Positions 47,430 to 57,995 of a DNA stretch of 64,000 nucleotides are shown piece after piece. The notes below the pieces were generated by a model. The model was not told the DNA's origin, did no database searches, and saw only the letters and a program-made list of their open reading frames with translations. Position numbers and translations under genes: made by a program. Each line of letters begins with the position of its first letter. Positions within the stretch are counted from its first letter, which is position 1. Source of the stretch: Alteromonas sp. RKMC-009 (GTDB lineage: Bacteria; Pseudomonadota; Gammaproteobacteria; Enterobacterales; Alteromonadaceae); contig NZ_CP031010.1 of NCBI RefSeq assembly GCF_003584565.2, positions 4,216,001-4,280,000 of the forward strand, written 5' to 3'.

Positions 47430-49313
47430 GTGCAATCTGAATTGCATGAAAGACTGGAATATCTGGTCAACTATTCTTCACAACTAATTTTTGTAAGCGG
47501 GGATTCCGCTGCTCAGCAAAAAAAGACGCTGGAATCGTTTGTGTTCCAGCAACACGACGAGACAGAAATCGCCTACGTGACAGCCGATCCTACTATGGAG
47601 CTGTCAGATTATCGTCGTCAACTTTGCAGACAATTACTGGGTACACTGGTTGGCAGCTATATACGGCCGCTGAATGAGTTGCTTGCAGGGCTTAACGAGC
47701 ATGTTGGTCCCATTCTCATAACCATTACCCAGGCGGAGCATGTACCGGACGAACTGCTTCAGGAGCTGTGGGATCTGGTACTGCAAAGCCGTTTTGCAGG
47801 CAATAAGCAACATTTGAATGTATTACTGTTCGGTGAGTCAACCTGGGCGGAGAGAGCCCGGAAATGGCTACCGGCGAAAAACACCGATACGCCTCTGCTT
47901 ATAAGCAGTCAGTCAGTGGCGACTCAACAACCTGGCTCAGAGTTAGATACTATGATTGAGAACCGACGTAAGGCTTTTCACGAGCACCTGGCTAAACGCA
48001 ATGGCCAGGAGGAACATCTGCAAACAAGAAGTACCAGTGTACTGGCTTCCCCTCTCTTCATTTCACTCGTCGCAGTGATGTTTGTTGCCGTTTTCGGTGG
48101 CCTGATTTACATGCAGTATGGCGATGATATCAAGGCCCTGTTTGGCCCTATTGATGACCAGTTCCCGCCAGTATCCTCCGTTGAACCGGGCTCGGCCTTT
48201 GATGAACTGAAAGATCCTGCACAAAAAGCCGTGCAGGAAGATAAACCCGTGGTTTCCTGGGACAGGGCTGTTGCCGCTATCGATGAAAAAGACCAGTATC
48301 AACCAACTGCTGAAGACAATGCCCAGCCGGAAGACTTACTCAGCTTTATCGAAGATGTGACGGCTGAGAAAGTGGAAGTACCGGTATCGCAGGATCCCCC
48401 GGCAGAACCGGAGACTGATACTGGATCTGAAGCCTCATCATTCAGTACCGAAAGCGATTTCTCCGATACAACCGCTGAAAATGCATCCGCAGACGAATTA
48501 ATCGCATCTATTACTGATACCAGTGAAGAGATTGAAGAAGCGCCGGCACAAGTGCAGGAAGTGACACCAGTCAGAACAAGCATTCCCCGTGAGCCTATGG
48601 CATCAGCAGGTTTTGATGAATTTGTATCTGGCCGCAAGGTGCAGCCAGTTCAGCCAGAACCTCAAAGACGTTCTGAACCGGAGAAGCCGCTGATCACCGA
48701 GGCTAAAGTGGGTCGCAAACCTATGGTGCTGGAGAGCCGTCCTAAAGGACAAATCCGTGATATTCCGGAAGAACCGGCTCAGGTATCACCGCCCACGGCT
48801 GACGAACCAGCCCGCATTGCTACCCGTACGCAAGTACCTGCAACTGAAACGGCACAGCCTCTCCGCGAGGTCGCAAGAGTGACACCTCCTGCCACACCTT
48901 CTGTAAGCCCCCGTGCGGCTGAGGTCACCGAATCCCGTACCAGTCCGGCGCCGTCTGTACCTGAGACACCGGCCAGAGCAGAACCGGTATTCAGTGGCAG
49001 TGGCAACTATGACAATGAACAACTGTTTAACAGTATTCAGGCAGACGATTACATCGTTCAGCTTGCCGGTCTCAAAGATGAAACCCTGATGAAAGAGTTC
49101 ATCAAAGACAACAACATGGAAAGCTTCATCTGGATTTACCGCACTCAGCGTTACGGCGGTGACTGGTTTGTTATTTTATACAATGACAAATTCGACGCTT
49201 TTTCGGAAGCTAATAATGCTGTGGCCACCATCCCGCCCTTTCAGGGCCGTGAAAAAATCTTCATCAAGCGGGGCCGCAATGTTCTGGAAGAAATTGAAAA
49301 GGTAAGCCAATAA
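47430..49313 (+). CDS. damX: Cell-division SPOR-domain protein DamX
   Basis: Septal-ring inner-membrane protein that binds denuded glycan through a C-terminal SPOR domain. 627 residues. An N-terminal cytoplasmic region (about 1-205) looks like a degenerate AAA/ExeA-type fold ([18 protein letters not shown] in place of a clean P-loop). A membrane helix (about 208-230) follows, then a long Pro/Glu/Ala/Ser-rich linker (about 235-525) and the SPOR domain (about 535-625; [18 protein letters not shown]). Larger than E. coli DamX (428 residues) because of the linker. The start is GTG. Its stop overlaps the next start (TAATG). Confidence 0.9.
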   Translation: MQSELHERLEYLVNYSSQLIFVSGDSAAQQKKTLESFVFQQHDETEIAYVTADPTMELSDYRRQLCRQLLGTLVGSYIRPLNELLAGLNEHVGPILITITQAEHVPDELLQELWDLVLQSRFAGNKQHLNVLLFGESTWAERARKWLPAKNTDTPLLISSQSVATQQPGSELDTMIENRRKAFHEHLAKRNGQEEHLQTRSTSVLASPLFISLVAVMFVAVFGGLIYMQYGDDIKALFGPIDDQFPPVSSVEPGSAFDELKDPAQKAVQEDKPVVSWDRAVAAIDEKDQYQPTAEDNAQPEDLLSFIEDVTAEKVEVPVSQDPPAEPETDTGSEASSFSTESDFSDTTAENASADELIASITDTSEEIEEAPAQVQEVTPVRTSIPREPMASAGFDEFVSGRKVQPVQPEPQRRSEPEKPLITEAKVGRKPMVLESRPKGQIRDIPEEPAQVSPPTADEPARIATRTQVPATETAQPLREVARVTPPATPSVSPRAAEVTESRTSPAPSVPETPARAEPVFSGSGNYDNEQLFNSIQADDYIVQLAGLKDETLMKEFIKDNNMESFIWIYRTQRYGGDWFVILYNDKFDAFSEANNAVATIPPFQGREKIFIKRGRNVLEEIEKVSQ

Positions 49314-49765
49314 TGGCTGTGAGCATCTGGGTAGACGCCGATGCCTGCCCGGTTGCCATTAAAGAAATCCTGTTCAAAGCCGGGCCGCGCACTAAAACCA
49401 TGGTGACCTTCGTGGCAAACCATGGGATCAGGGTTCCGCCTTCCCCGTGGCTTACACGCCTGCAGGTGGAGAAAGGATTCGATATTGCCGATAACGAAAT
49501 CGTACAGCGGGTATCAGCGGGCGACCTGGTCGTTACTTCAGACATCCCCCTGGCAGACGAAGTCATCAGTAAACAGGCTTGTGTCGTCACACCAAGGGGT
49601 GAAGAACTTACCCGCGAGAATATCCGCTCACGACTGAATATCCGTGATTTTATGGACACCATGCGGGCAAGTGGCGTGCAAACCTCCGGCCCACCGCCAT
49701 TGTCTCAGCGGGAAAGGCAGGCCTTTGCTAATGTGCTCGACCGCTTTTTAGCATCTGCCCGCTAA
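49313..49765 (+). CDS. DUF188 / YaiI-YqxD family protein
   Basis: 150-residue cytoplasmic protein of the UPF0178 family: [14 protein letters not shown] at the start, [29 protein letters not shown] and [10 protein letters not shown]. The fold is PIN-like with conserved acidic residues, so nuclease activity has been suggested for the family but not shown to my knowledge. It overlaps damX by one base, which places it in the aroKB-damX unit. E. coli has dam at this point instead. Confidence 0.9.
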   Translation: MAVSIWVDADACPVAIKEILFKAGPRTKTMVTFVANHGIRVPPSPWLTRLQVEKGFDIADNEIVQRVSAGDLVVTSDIPLADEVISKQACVVTPRGEELTRENIRSRLNIRDFMDTMRASGVQTSGPPPLSQRERQAFANVLDRFLASAR

Positions 49766-49863
49766 CCTTCAACGTATTTGTCGTTATCACCTGCAACTTT
49801 GCTGCAAATCTGATCGTTCCCGCTTTAATTCGCCGTTAAATGCACCGGTTATTCGATTGCAGG

Positions 49864-49892
49864 TTGTGGGGATCACCGATGACAGATACAAT
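49864..49892 (+). promoter_or_regulatory. Predicted dam promoter with a GATC in its spacer
   Basis: TTGTGG (49864-49869), 17-base spacer, TACAAT (49887-49892). The spacer contains a GATC at 49871-49874, the target of the downstream Dam methylase. A 6-bp hairpin CACGTT-AAA-AACGTG (49960-49974) lies in the leader. Confidence 0.5.
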
Positions 49893-50003
49893 CGATTATG
49901 GCTTTGATAGTCACTGAATATCCGGCTGGCCCGGGACAAATAGCAAATAACATCCTATAACACGTTAAAAACGTGATGTGCGCGTGGGTAACATTCAAAA
50001 AGC

Positions 50004-50906
50004 ATGATGCAGAAGAAGAACCGGGCCTTCCTGAAGTGGGCTGGCGGTAAGTACAGCCTGGTAGAAAACATCAATGCCAAACTTCCTTCGGGCAATCGGT
50101 TGATTGAGCCTTTTGTTGGTGCTGGCTCTGTATTTTTAAATACTGACTTCAAGCGTTATTTGCTAAACGACATTAACCCCGATCTCATTAATCTGTACAA
50201 CTTTCTGAAAGCCCAACCGGATGCCGTTGTACATGATGCGTCCCGCTTTTTCTCAGACAAACATAACGTTGAAGCCACTTACTACGCGCTGCGGGAAGAG
50301 TTTAATCACACAGCAGATGAATATTACCGCGCTATCCTGTTTCTGTACCTGAACCGTCATGGCTACAATGGCCTTTGCCGCTACAGCCTTGCCGGCAAAT
50401 TTAACGTTCCTTTCGGCCGTTACAAAAAGCCTTACTTCCCTGAAGAAGAAATGATGGTATTTGCCGAGCGCTCCCAAAAGGCAGTGTTCACCTGCTTACC
50501 GTTTGAGAAGGTGTTCAGTCGTGCCAGACGGGGCAATGTAATTTATTGTGATCCTCCTTATGCTCCCCTGAGCAAAACAGCGGCTTTCACCAGTTATGCA
50601 TCCAAAAGTTTTGGCCTGGATTCACAGCACAAGCTGGCAGAGCTGGCAATTCGCGCCTCAAAGAAACGGGGCATACCGGTATTGATATCCAATCATGATC
50701 TTCCGCTGACCAGGAAGCTGTATGCCGGCGCGGAAATTTCGGAATTGTCGGTAAAGCGCTCTATCAGTCAGAAGGGTGAAAACCGCAAACCTGCGGCTGA
50801 GTTGCTGGCATATTTTGCTCCGGCGACAGATTTACCGCCCCCTAAACCCCGCAAACGCAGAAAGAGGCCGTTAAAACCGGTGCTGAAGCACACAGGTTTA
50901 AAGTAA
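50004..50906 (+). CDS. dam: DNA adenine methyltransferase Dam
   Basis: Methylates adenine in GATC for mismatch-repair strand choice, replication control and gene regulation. 300 residues, alpha-type N6-MTase order: FLKWAGGKYSL and the SAM motif EPFVGAGSVF near the start, a target-recognition region with RYSLAGKFNVPFGRYKKPYF, and the catalytic DPPY near residue 183. The C-terminus has a Pro/Lys/Arg-rich tail (PKPRKRRKR) not found in E. coli Dam. Two adjacent ATGs; ribosome site weak. Unlike in E. coli it is separated from damX by a DUF188 gene and has its own apparent promoter. Confidence 0.96.
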   Translation: MMQKKNRAFLKWAGGKYSLVENINAKLPSGNRLIEPFVGAGSVFLNTDFKRYLLNDINPDLINLYNFLKAQPDAVVHDASRFFSDKHNVEATYYALREEFNHTADEYYRAILFLYLNRHGYNGLCRYSLAGKFNVPFGRYKKPYFPEEEMMVFAERSQKAVFTCLPFEKVFSRARRGNVIYCDPPYAPLSKTAAFTSYASKSFGLDSQHKLAELAIRASKKRGIPVLISNHDLPLTRKLYAGAEISELSVKRSISQKGENRKPAAELLAYFAPATDLPPPKPRKRRKRPLKPVLKHTGLK

Positions 50907-50909
50907 TAC

Positions 50910-51116
50910 TCAGTTAATGATGGCGTTTACCAGACTCGCCAGCCCCAACACCAGTAATGCAACGAATATCACACCGGTTACAATGTATCCGGCCAGCTTA
51001 CCCTGATTAAAATCCCGCTCGTAATTTTGCTGGCTCTGCACACCAAATGCACTGGCGAGTACGCTCAGAATCATGGCGAAAAAGCCGGGAGATTTAGGTT
51101 TACCGCTGATAAGCAT
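50910..51116 (-). CDS. DUF2970 small membrane protein
   Basis: 68-residue protein matching DUF2970: FFAMILSVLASAFGVQSQQNYERDF followed by one membrane helix (about 44-66). Function unknown. It is convergent with dam with a three-base gap and overlaps the preceding small secreted-protein gene by one base, so the two are co-transcribed. Confidence 0.85.
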   Translation of the reverse strand: MLISGKPKSPGFFAMILSVLASAFGVQSQQNYERDFNQGKLAGYIVTGVIFVALLVLGLASLVNAIIN

Positions 51117-51439
51117 TATTTACCTGCGGGTTGGAAATCTCTGTCTGAATTGCCATAGAGCAGTTCTAACAGGTCGAAGAAATGAAACTGATACGATGTA
51201 GACTTACCGGACGCCCATTCCAGCCAGCTGACTTCAGTCATCATCAGCGCTGAACACTCACGGGGCAAGGCTGCTGCCTGAGTTACCGTTTGCGCTTCAT
51301 CCTGAAAGTCGCATACAGCTTTTGTAACGGTAGCCGGATCGCAAAATGCAGCAGACAGCATGACTGCTATCGCAACGAGAGCACCTGCTGGTTTTTTCAC
51401 GCAAAAGCGTGATTTACGAAAGAAACTTATCTTTTCCAT
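51116..51439 (-). CDS. Small predicted secreted protein of unknown function
   Basis: 107 residues: basic N-terminus (KKPAG), hydrophobic signal (about 19-33), then a mature part of about 70 residues with conserved-looking Cys residues (FCDP, VCDFQ, ECSALM) and MTEVSWLEWASGKSTSYQFHFFDLLELLYG. Not a family I recognise. The Trp/Phe-rich C-terminal half suggests a compact periplasmic or membrane-associated fold. Coupled to DUF2970 by a one-base stop/start overlap, which supports that it is translated. Confidence 0.65.
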   Translation of the reverse strand: MEKISFFRKSRFCVKKPAGALVAIAVMLSAAFCDPATVTKAVCDFQDEAQTVTQAAALPRECSALMMTEVSWLEWASGKSTSYQFHFFDLLELLYGNSDRDFQPAGK

Positions 51440-51579
51440 GATTGTCTTCGCCGGCTAAAAAGTAACCTTATTATAGCGACAATAAGAATTCTAACAAGCT
51501 GAAGTTAGTACAGGAAAAGTGGCATTTTTTTCATCTTCGGATAACCGCGGGAGGCGAAGTTACCTTATGGCTGTATTTA

Positions 51580-51612
51580 AAATAAAAAACCCGGAGACAG
51601 ATGCTCCGGGCT
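51580..51612 (-). terminator. Terminator of the TorF-family gene
   Basis: On the minus strand GCCCGGAG pairs with CTCCGGGT over a 7-nt loop (core 51590-51610), followed by TTTTTATTTT. Confidence 0.85.
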
Positions 51613-51647
51613 TTTACTCTCAACGTTATAAAAGAGGTATGTAGATC

Positions 51648-52370
51648 TTACAGTTCGAAATCTACACCGTAAGAAATAACATACTTGATTGAATCGTTAT
51701 CCAGAGCGTCTCCCGGATATTCATCATCTAAATCTGTACCGGTAATGGCGAAAGTAAAACCGTCTTTCGCGATAGATACTGCCCAGTCTGCATAACCTTC
51801 AACACCGTTGAAAGCTTCTGCAAAGTCACCCTGATGATAACCAACGTGCAGACCCAGCTCTGCACCGGAAGCTACCGGCATGCCGTAGTCCAGAGACACG
51901 TAAGAAGCCTGAGCAAAACCGAAGTCCTGGCCTTCGCCTTCATCAGCTTCAGTGTTAGCCAGTAAGTAAAGGGTTGCACTGAAACCGCCGTAACCTACAG
52001 TACCGTAGATTTCACCGAAATCGAATTCAGCTTCTTCATCGTAGTTGTAGTACAGGTAACCGACATCATAAGTGAAGTCACCAGACTCACCTGAGAAACC
52101 GAAGTACAGATCATGCTCGTATGAGTACACGTCATCTGACGCATACTGAACATTAGATACCCATGTACCGGCATAGAAACCGCTTTCGTCAGCGTAGTCG
52201 ATACCACCCTGAACAGCAGGTTCGTTAGTAGTCTGAGTCAGACCACGCCAGATGTAGTTGTTTGTGACACTTACGTTCGCACTCAATTCTGCAAAAGAAG
52301 GCGCAGAAGTCAGTAAAGCTGCAGATGATACGGCAACAGCCAGCAACGTTTTTTGAATGGAAGTTTTCAT
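51648..52370 (-). CDS. TorF-family putative porin (Gcw_chp)
   Basis: 240-residue outer-membrane beta-barrel protein. Signal peptide 1-28 (SFA-E), then ELSANVSVTNNYIWRGLTQT, the hallmark of the Gcw_chp/TorF family, followed by alternating aromatic strands and a C-terminal aromatic-ended strand (ISYGVDFEL). In several proteobacteria such genes lie beside glnK-amtB. Here it stands between dam and rpe. Upstream are two near-perfect NtrC sites, an IHF-like site and a sigma-54 type promoter, so expression under nitrogen limitation is predicted. The solute is unknown. Confidence 0.88.
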   Translation of the reverse strand: MKTSIQKTLLAVAVSSAALLTSAPSFAELSANVSVTNNYIWRGLTQTTNEPAVQGGIDYADESGFYAGTWVSNVQYASDDVYSYEHDLYFGFSGESGDFTYDVGYLYYNYDEEAEFDFGEIYGTVGYGGFSATLYLLANTEADEGEGQDFGFAQASYVSLDYGMPVASGAELGLHVGYHQGDFAEAFNGVEGYADWAVSIAKDGFTFAITGTDLDDEYPGDALDNDSIKYVISYGVDFEL

Positions 52371-52448
52371 GTGTTCTCCGTTGGATTTTATTTATGTACG
52401 TATTGAACGATTTCTGTCTTATTGTTTTTATTCAGCTTTCTCGTATAA

Positions 52449-52464
52449 GGCAAAACTAATGCCC
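52449..52464 (-). promoter_or_regulatory. Predicted sigma-54 (RpoN) promoter of the TorF-family gene
   Basis: On the minus strand GGGCAT-TAGTT-TTGCC, with the invariant GG and GC separated by ten bases and an intact TTGC at -12; 8 of 11 positions fit TGGCAC-N5-TTGCW. A start near 52438 leaves a leader of about 70 bases. Confidence 0.65.
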
Positions 52465-52492
52465 ATCTGATTAAAATCATAAAATGATGAAT

Positions 52493-52505
52493 AACCAACT
52501 GATTA
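52493..52505. promoter_or_regulatory. IHF-like site
   Basis: AACCAA-CTGA-TTA matches WATCAA-N4-TTR with one mismatch, in an AT-rich stretch midway between the sigma-54 promoter and the two NtrC sites, where DNA bending is expected. Confidence 0.4.
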
Positions 52506-52557
52506 CAATGAATTTTTATTCACAAATTTTAAATCTATCATTAAATAAAACCGAACA

Positions 52558-52572
52558 GCACCATTATGGTTC
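52558..52572. promoter_or_regulatory. NtrC binding site 1
   Basis: GCACCA-TTA-TGGTTC matches 11 of 12 positions of the NtrC palindrome GCACCA-N3-TGGTGC. Centre near -127 relative to the predicted start. Confidence 0.65.
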
Positions 52573-52591
52573 GCACTAAATATGAACAACA

Positions 52592-52606
52592 TCACCATTT
52601 TGGTGC
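52592..52606. promoter_or_regulatory. NtrC binding site 2
   Basis: TCACCA-TTT-TGGTGC matches 11 of 12 positions of the same palindrome. Its centre is 34 bp (about three helical turns) from site 1, near -161. Confidence 0.7.
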
Positions 52607-52773
52607 AGTTATTCATCCTATTTCATGACATTTAGTGAGAAATATCATTGCGACACTATAATTCGCACTTATTTGCGGTATCCGGCCCTGCTTATGCTGG
52701 CCGCAAACAAGACAAACGCGGTCTGCCGCGCTATTATCCGGTGCGTTCTTAAGAACATATAAGGTATGAAGCT

Positions 52774-53451
52774 ATGAAAGAGTTTTTAATCGCCCCTTCT
52801 ATATTGTCTGCCGATTTCGCCAGGTTAGGGGAAGACGTGGAGGCAGTGCTGGCAGCAGGAGCTGATGTGGTTCACTTTGATGTGATGGACAACCACTATG
52901 TCCCCAACCTTTCATTTGGTCCGATGATTTGCGAAGCATTGCGGAAATATGGCATTACCGCTCCCATCGACGTGCATCTGATGGTGTCACCGGTGGACGA
53001 CCTTATCGAACAATTTGCCAAAGCCGGCGCCAGCTATATCAGTTTTCATCCTGAGGCGAGTCAGCACGTCGACCGTTCGCTGCAATTGATCATTGATAAC
53101 GGCTGCCAGCCCGGACTGGTTTTTAATCCGGCCACCCCGCTTCATTACCTTGACCATGTCATCGACAAACTGCATCACATATTGATCATGTCGGTGAACC
53201 CGGGTTTCGGAGGCCAGTCATTTATCCCTTCAACCCTTGATAAACTCCGTGCAGTTAACCAGCGGGTAGAAGAAAGTGGTAAAAATATCCGTATTGAAAT
53301 TGACGGAGGGGTAAAAACCGATAACATTCGTGCCATCGCAGAAGCCGGCGCAGATATGTTCGTTGCCGGCTCGGCAATTTTTAATGCCCCCGACTATAAA
53401 AATGTAATTGACGACATGCGACGGGAATTAGCCGCCGCAAACAACGTCTGA
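52774..53451 (+). CDS. rpe: Ribulose-phosphate 3-epimerase
   Basis: Interconverts ribulose 5-phosphate and xylulose 5-phosphate in the pentose phosphate pathway. 225-residue TIM barrel with [51 protein letters not shown] and IEIDGGV, including metal-binding His and Asp residues. In E. coli it is followed by gph (phosphoglycolate phosphatase) before trpS; gph is missing here, and trpS starts 26 bases after the stop. Confidence 0.97.
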   Translation: MKEFLIAPSILSADFARLGEDVEAVLAAGADVVHFDVMDNHYVPNLSFGPMICEALRKYGITAPIDVHLMVSPVDDLIEQFAKAGASYISFHPEASQHVDRSLQLIIDNGCQPGLVFNPATPLHYLDHVIDKLHHILIMSVNPGFGGQSFIPSTLDKLRAVNQRVEESGKNIRIEIDGGVKTDNIRAIAEAGADMFVAGSAIFNAPDYKNVIDDMRRELAAANNV

Positions 53452-53477
53452 ATTCAGCAGGTACAGGTAATCAGGAA

Positions 53478-54488
53478 ATGAGTAACAAACCCATTGTATT
53501 AAGTGGCTGTCAGCCCTCAGGACAACTTACTATCGGTAATTACATGGGAGCCCTCAAACAGTGGGTTGCCATGCAGGATGATCACGATTGCCTGTATATG
53601 CTGGTAGATTTACATGCCATTACGGTGCGCCAAGAGCCCGCGGCGTTACGTGAAGCCTGCCTTGACGGTCTGGCCTTATACCTGGCCTGCGGCATTGACC
53701 CCGAAAAGAGCACCTTGTTCGTGCAGTCCCATGTACCCGAACATGCCCAGCTGGCTTGGATCCTGAACTGCTATACCCAGATGGGTGAGCTGAACCGCAT
53801 GACTCAGTTTAAAGATAAGTCTGCGAAGAATGTAACCAATATCAATGCCGGCCTTTTCACTTATCCGGCACTGATGGCCGCAGATATTCTGTTATATCAG
53901 GCAAATCAGGTACCGGTAGGTGACGACCAGAAACAACACCTGGAACTGGCCCGTGATGTTGCCACACGTATGAACAACATCTACGGCGATATGTTTGCCA
54001 TCCCGGACCCGTTCATTCCTGAATTCGGCGCACGCATTATGAGCCTGCAGGATCCCGGCAAGAAGATGTCTAAATCTGACGACAATCCGAAAAACTTCAT
54101 CGGCTTGCTCGAAGATCCGAAAAAGCTCACTAAGAAAATCAAAAGCGCGGTAACTGATTCTGACGAGCAGGCACGCATTTATTTCGACACTGAAGAAAAG
54201 CCGGGTGTATCTAACCTGCTGACATTATTGTCTCTGTCTACAGGCCGTTCCATTGATGAACTGGTTCCTGAATACGAGGATAAAATGTATGGTCACCTTA
54301 AAGGCGATGTGGCTGCTGCTGTCGTAGCACTGCTTGAGCCAGTACAAACACGCTTCAAAGCGTTACGGGAAGATCGTGCCTATCTTGATGAAGTCATGAA
54401 AAAAGGGGCAGAAAAAGCCTCTGCCCGTGCGGCTAACACACTGGATAAGGTTTACGACACTCTGGGCTTCATTCCCCGTCCACGCTAA
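53478..54488 (+). CDS. trpS: Tryptophanyl-tRNA synthetase
   Basis: Class I synthetase, 336 residues. The HIGH-type motif is TIGNYMGAL (in [12 protein letters not shown]) and the KMSKS motif is KKMSKSDDN, with the family segments [26 protein letters not shown] and [11 protein letters not shown]. Gene order rpe-trpS is conserved. pabA follows after 26 bases. Confidence 0.97.
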   Translation: MSNKPIVLSGCQPSGQLTIGNYMGALKQWVAMQDDHDCLYMLVDLHAITVRQEPAALREACLDGLALYLACGIDPEKSTLFVQSHVPEHAQLAWILNCYTQMGELNRMTQFKDKSAKNVTNINAGLFTYPALMAADILLYQANQVPVGDDQKQHLELARDVATRMNNIYGDMFAIPDPFIPEFGARIMSLQDPGKKMSKSDDNPKNFIGLLEDPKKLTKKIKSAVTDSDEQARIYFDTEEKPGVSNLLTLLSLSTGRSIDELVPEYEDKMYGHLKGDVAAAVVALLEPVQTRFKALREDRAYLDEVMKKGAEKASARAANTLDKVYDTLGFIPRPR

Positions 54489-54514
54489 GCCGGCACAATT
54501 TACGGAGTCAGTTT

Positions 54515-55099
54515 GTGTTGTTATTAATTGATAACTTCGATTCCTTTACCCATAACCTGGCCCGCTACTTCACTGAGCTGGGCCAGCAGGTAAAAGTGGT
54601 GCGCAACGACGAAATCTCCCTTGAGCAAATCGCCGCGTTGGCACCGCAATACCTGGTGTTATCACCGGGTCCCTGCACGCCGGATGAAGCCGGTATTACG
54701 CTCAGCGCCATTGAACACTTTGCCGGAAAAATTCCCATGCTGGGAGTTTGCCTGGGGCATCAGTCTATTGGTCAGGTGTTCGGCGGTAAAGTCACGCGTG
54801 CAGATAAAGTCAGGCACGGCAAAACCTCTGTCCTCTACCACAATAATACGGGAATGTTCAGCGACTTGCCCGACGGATACACCGTTACCCGGTATCACTC
54901 ACTGGTACTTGAACCTGAAACCTTGCCGGACAGTTTGTCAGTGGAAGCCTGGTGTATTAACGAAAGTGGTCAGCGGGAAATTATGGCGATAGCCCACAGA
55001 ACGCTGCCTCTGTGGGGGGTCCAATTTCATCCGGAGTCACTGCTGACAGAGCATGGCCATGCTATTTTGCAGCGGTTTATTACGCTGGCAGATGCATAA
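54515..55099 (+). CDS. pabA: Aminodeoxychorismate/anthranilate synthase glutaminase subunit
   Basis: Class I glutamine amidotransferase (194 residues) supplying ammonia to PabB, and possibly TrpE, for folate and tryptophan synthesis. The catalytic Cys is in GVCLGHQSIG (near residue 79) and the His-Glu pair in GVQFHPES. The start is GTG with CGGAG eight bases upstream. Placement between trpS and argD-type genes resembles the pabA-argD neighbourhood of enteric bacteria, which supports PabA over TrpG, though many species use one amphibolic subunit. Confidence 0.93.
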   Translation: MLLLIDNFDSFTHNLARYFTELGQQVKVVRNDEISLEQIAALAPQYLVLSPGPCTPDEAGITLSAIEHFAGKIPMLGVCLGHQSIGQVFGGKVTRADKVRHGKTSVLYHNNTGMFSDLPDGYTVTRYHSLVLEPETLPDSLSVEAWCINESGQREIMAIAHRTLPLWGVQFHPESLLTEHGHAILQRFITLADA

Positions 55100-55172
55100 T
55101 ATTCAGAAAGTATTCAAAAAAAGTCATACTCCGGCCGATAACAGGTTACTATGATTTTTCCGGTAGCCCGAT

Positions 55173-56402
55173 ATGCTTTCGTTTTCTGTATCCGACAGCA
55201 CCCCGAATAAAAATGACGTACGCAGGAGCCGCCCGGTAGTGGAGCATACCCCTGACAAATTACCCCCAATCAATGAGAGGTTTGATAACCTGCTCATTGC
55301 GCCTGCGCGGGTGTCTCAGATGATGGGACGCCGCAGTCCGGGGGAAGTGGCGTTTGCCCAGTCGGAACAGGGCGATGCTCGTCGCCGTTTGCTGCATGTT
55401 GAAAAAGTCGCCATTAAAAACAAACAGCTTCAGGCACAGTCAGAAGCCAGTCTGTTAGACCGTGTTAACGCCGAACTTCATCAGTATGTTTTTGAGTTGC
55501 TGAAAGATGAAATAGACAATACAGAGGTGGTCCTTACCTCTGTACTTAACCTGAGTCATGACGTTGCACCGCTGCTGGATATTCTGTCAGTCAGGGCCAC
55601 ATCTATTTCCCGCATTGAACCTCATGCTGCGGCACTACCATGGCTCTACGATGACCTCATGACCGTGGTAAATGCACCTAAGTTTCGTCGTAAGGACTCT
55701 AAGGGAAAAGTGATTCCGGTGGAAACCTTACGCACGGCGCTGAGCTTTATCGGTATTGAAAACCTCCGTTTATTGCTGCCGGCCATGATTCTGCGCCGGG
55801 CTCTGCCGAAAATTACCGATCCCTATCCGGACATTAAAAATCGTATCTTGCAGTTCGCTCAGTCAACGGGTCTGACTATGCGCGCACTGGCTGATGATTA
55901 TGATTTACCGCCCCATGAAGCCTTCACCGCAGGGATCCTGTCCCAGCTGGGGCGGTGTGCGGTGTCACGGTTATATTTTAAAGCCTTTGAGCAGGCGCAG
56001 ATTGCGTTGTTAAGAGAAGCGGAAATTGCAAAGGACACTGAACAGCACGGAGCGATGGCGAAAGTACAACCATCGGCAAATTACCTCATTGCTATGCAGC
56101 AGGAATTTTCTGAGCCGCTCACAGCAAGGCTGTTGGAGATACTGCAATTTAAACGTCTGCGCCTGGCGCTGCCGTTTATTGAAATCACAGAGAATGATCA
56201 ACACCCTCACGATCTCACAGAGCTTTACAAGAAAGCCAAAGCTTATGCCGCTGTACGTATGTTGCACCAGGGTAAATTTCTGAACAAAGACGAAATCCCG
56301 CTGGCACTGCATAAAACGGGCTTTGTCAGAAGCGAACGTGACATTTTGAAATCCACCGACATCTTTCAGCTCCCTCTGATTGAGAATCCGCCTCTGGATT
56401 AA
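55173..56402 (+). CDS. HDOD-domain protein
   Basis: 409-residue cytoplasmic protein. N-terminal polar region (about 1-110), then an HDOD domain (about 120-330) that keeps the helical fold of HD phosphohydrolases but lacks an HD metal pair ([44 protein letters not shown]). HDOD proteins are usually signalling or scaffold factors, often near c-di-GMP or chemotaxis genes. Here the neighbours are pabA and the ast operon. The start is uncertain: ATG 55173 has no ribosome site. A symmetric hairpin follows the stop. Confidence 0.87.
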   Translation: MLSFSVSDSTPNKNDVRRSRPVVEHTPDKLPPINERFDNLLIAPARVSQMMGRRSPGEVAFAQSEQGDARRRLLHVEKVAIKNKQLQAQSEASLLDRVNAELHQYVFELLKDEIDNTEVVLTSVLNLSHDVAPLLDILSVRATSISRIEPHAAALPWLYDDLMTVVNAPKFRRKDSKGKVIPVETLRTALSFIGIENLRLLLPAMILRRALPKITDPYPDIKNRILQFAQSTGLTMRALADDYDLPPHEAFTAGILSQLGRCAVSRLYFKAFEQAQIALLREAEIAKDTEQHGAMAKVQPSANYLIAMQQEFSEPLTARLLEILQFKRLRLALPFIEITENDQHPHDLTELYKKAKAYAAVRMLHQGKFLNKDEIPLALHKTGFVRSERDILKSTDIFQLPLIENPPLD

Positions 56403-56410
56403 CGTCTTTT

Positions 56411-56438
56411 GTGCACGAAATCGTCGTTTTTCGTGCAC
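56411..56438 (+). terminator. Hairpin after the HDOD gene
   Basis: GTGCACGAAA (56411-56420) and TTTCGTGCAC (56429-56438) form a perfect 10-bp stem with an 8-nt loop, followed by TT only. Probably terminator or 3'-end stabiliser. Confidence 0.55.
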
Positions 56439-56467
56439 TTCCACAAAATTTAATCAAAAATTTTTAC

Positions 56468-56481
56468 TGGATAATCATTCA
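56468..56481. promoter_or_regulatory. ARG-box-like site upstream of argD/astC
   Basis: TGGATAATCATTCA matches 9 of 10 conserved positions of TGAAT-N4-ATTCA. No partner lies 21 bp away. It is about 280 bases before the start codon, far from the predicted promoters, so it may act as an activator site or be fortuitous. Confidence 0.4.
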
Positions 56482-56685
56482 TACTGCTAAAAATCACGGT
56501 ACGTCCTTCGCCCCGCCGCCACTTGCCCTGACTGAACTTATTAACAAATTGCATAAGCTTAGACAAATAAGCTGAATGCTTATGCACTTTTTATGCAAAA
56601 CAAGCTAAAACCCTCTAAAAACAAGGCCTGCAGCGGGATTGCCAAGGTTACAATGTGGCGATTAACTGGCATACTGTATAGCTAA

Positions 56686-57969
<1,284 letters not shown>

Positions 57970-57995
57970 TAAACAACGGCTCCGGAAACGCGGTT

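Noticed and set aside
52371..52773. Possible small gene in the AT-rich region before rpe
   Set aside because: No open frame with start signals; the region is better explained by the NtrC/IHF/sigma-54 sites.
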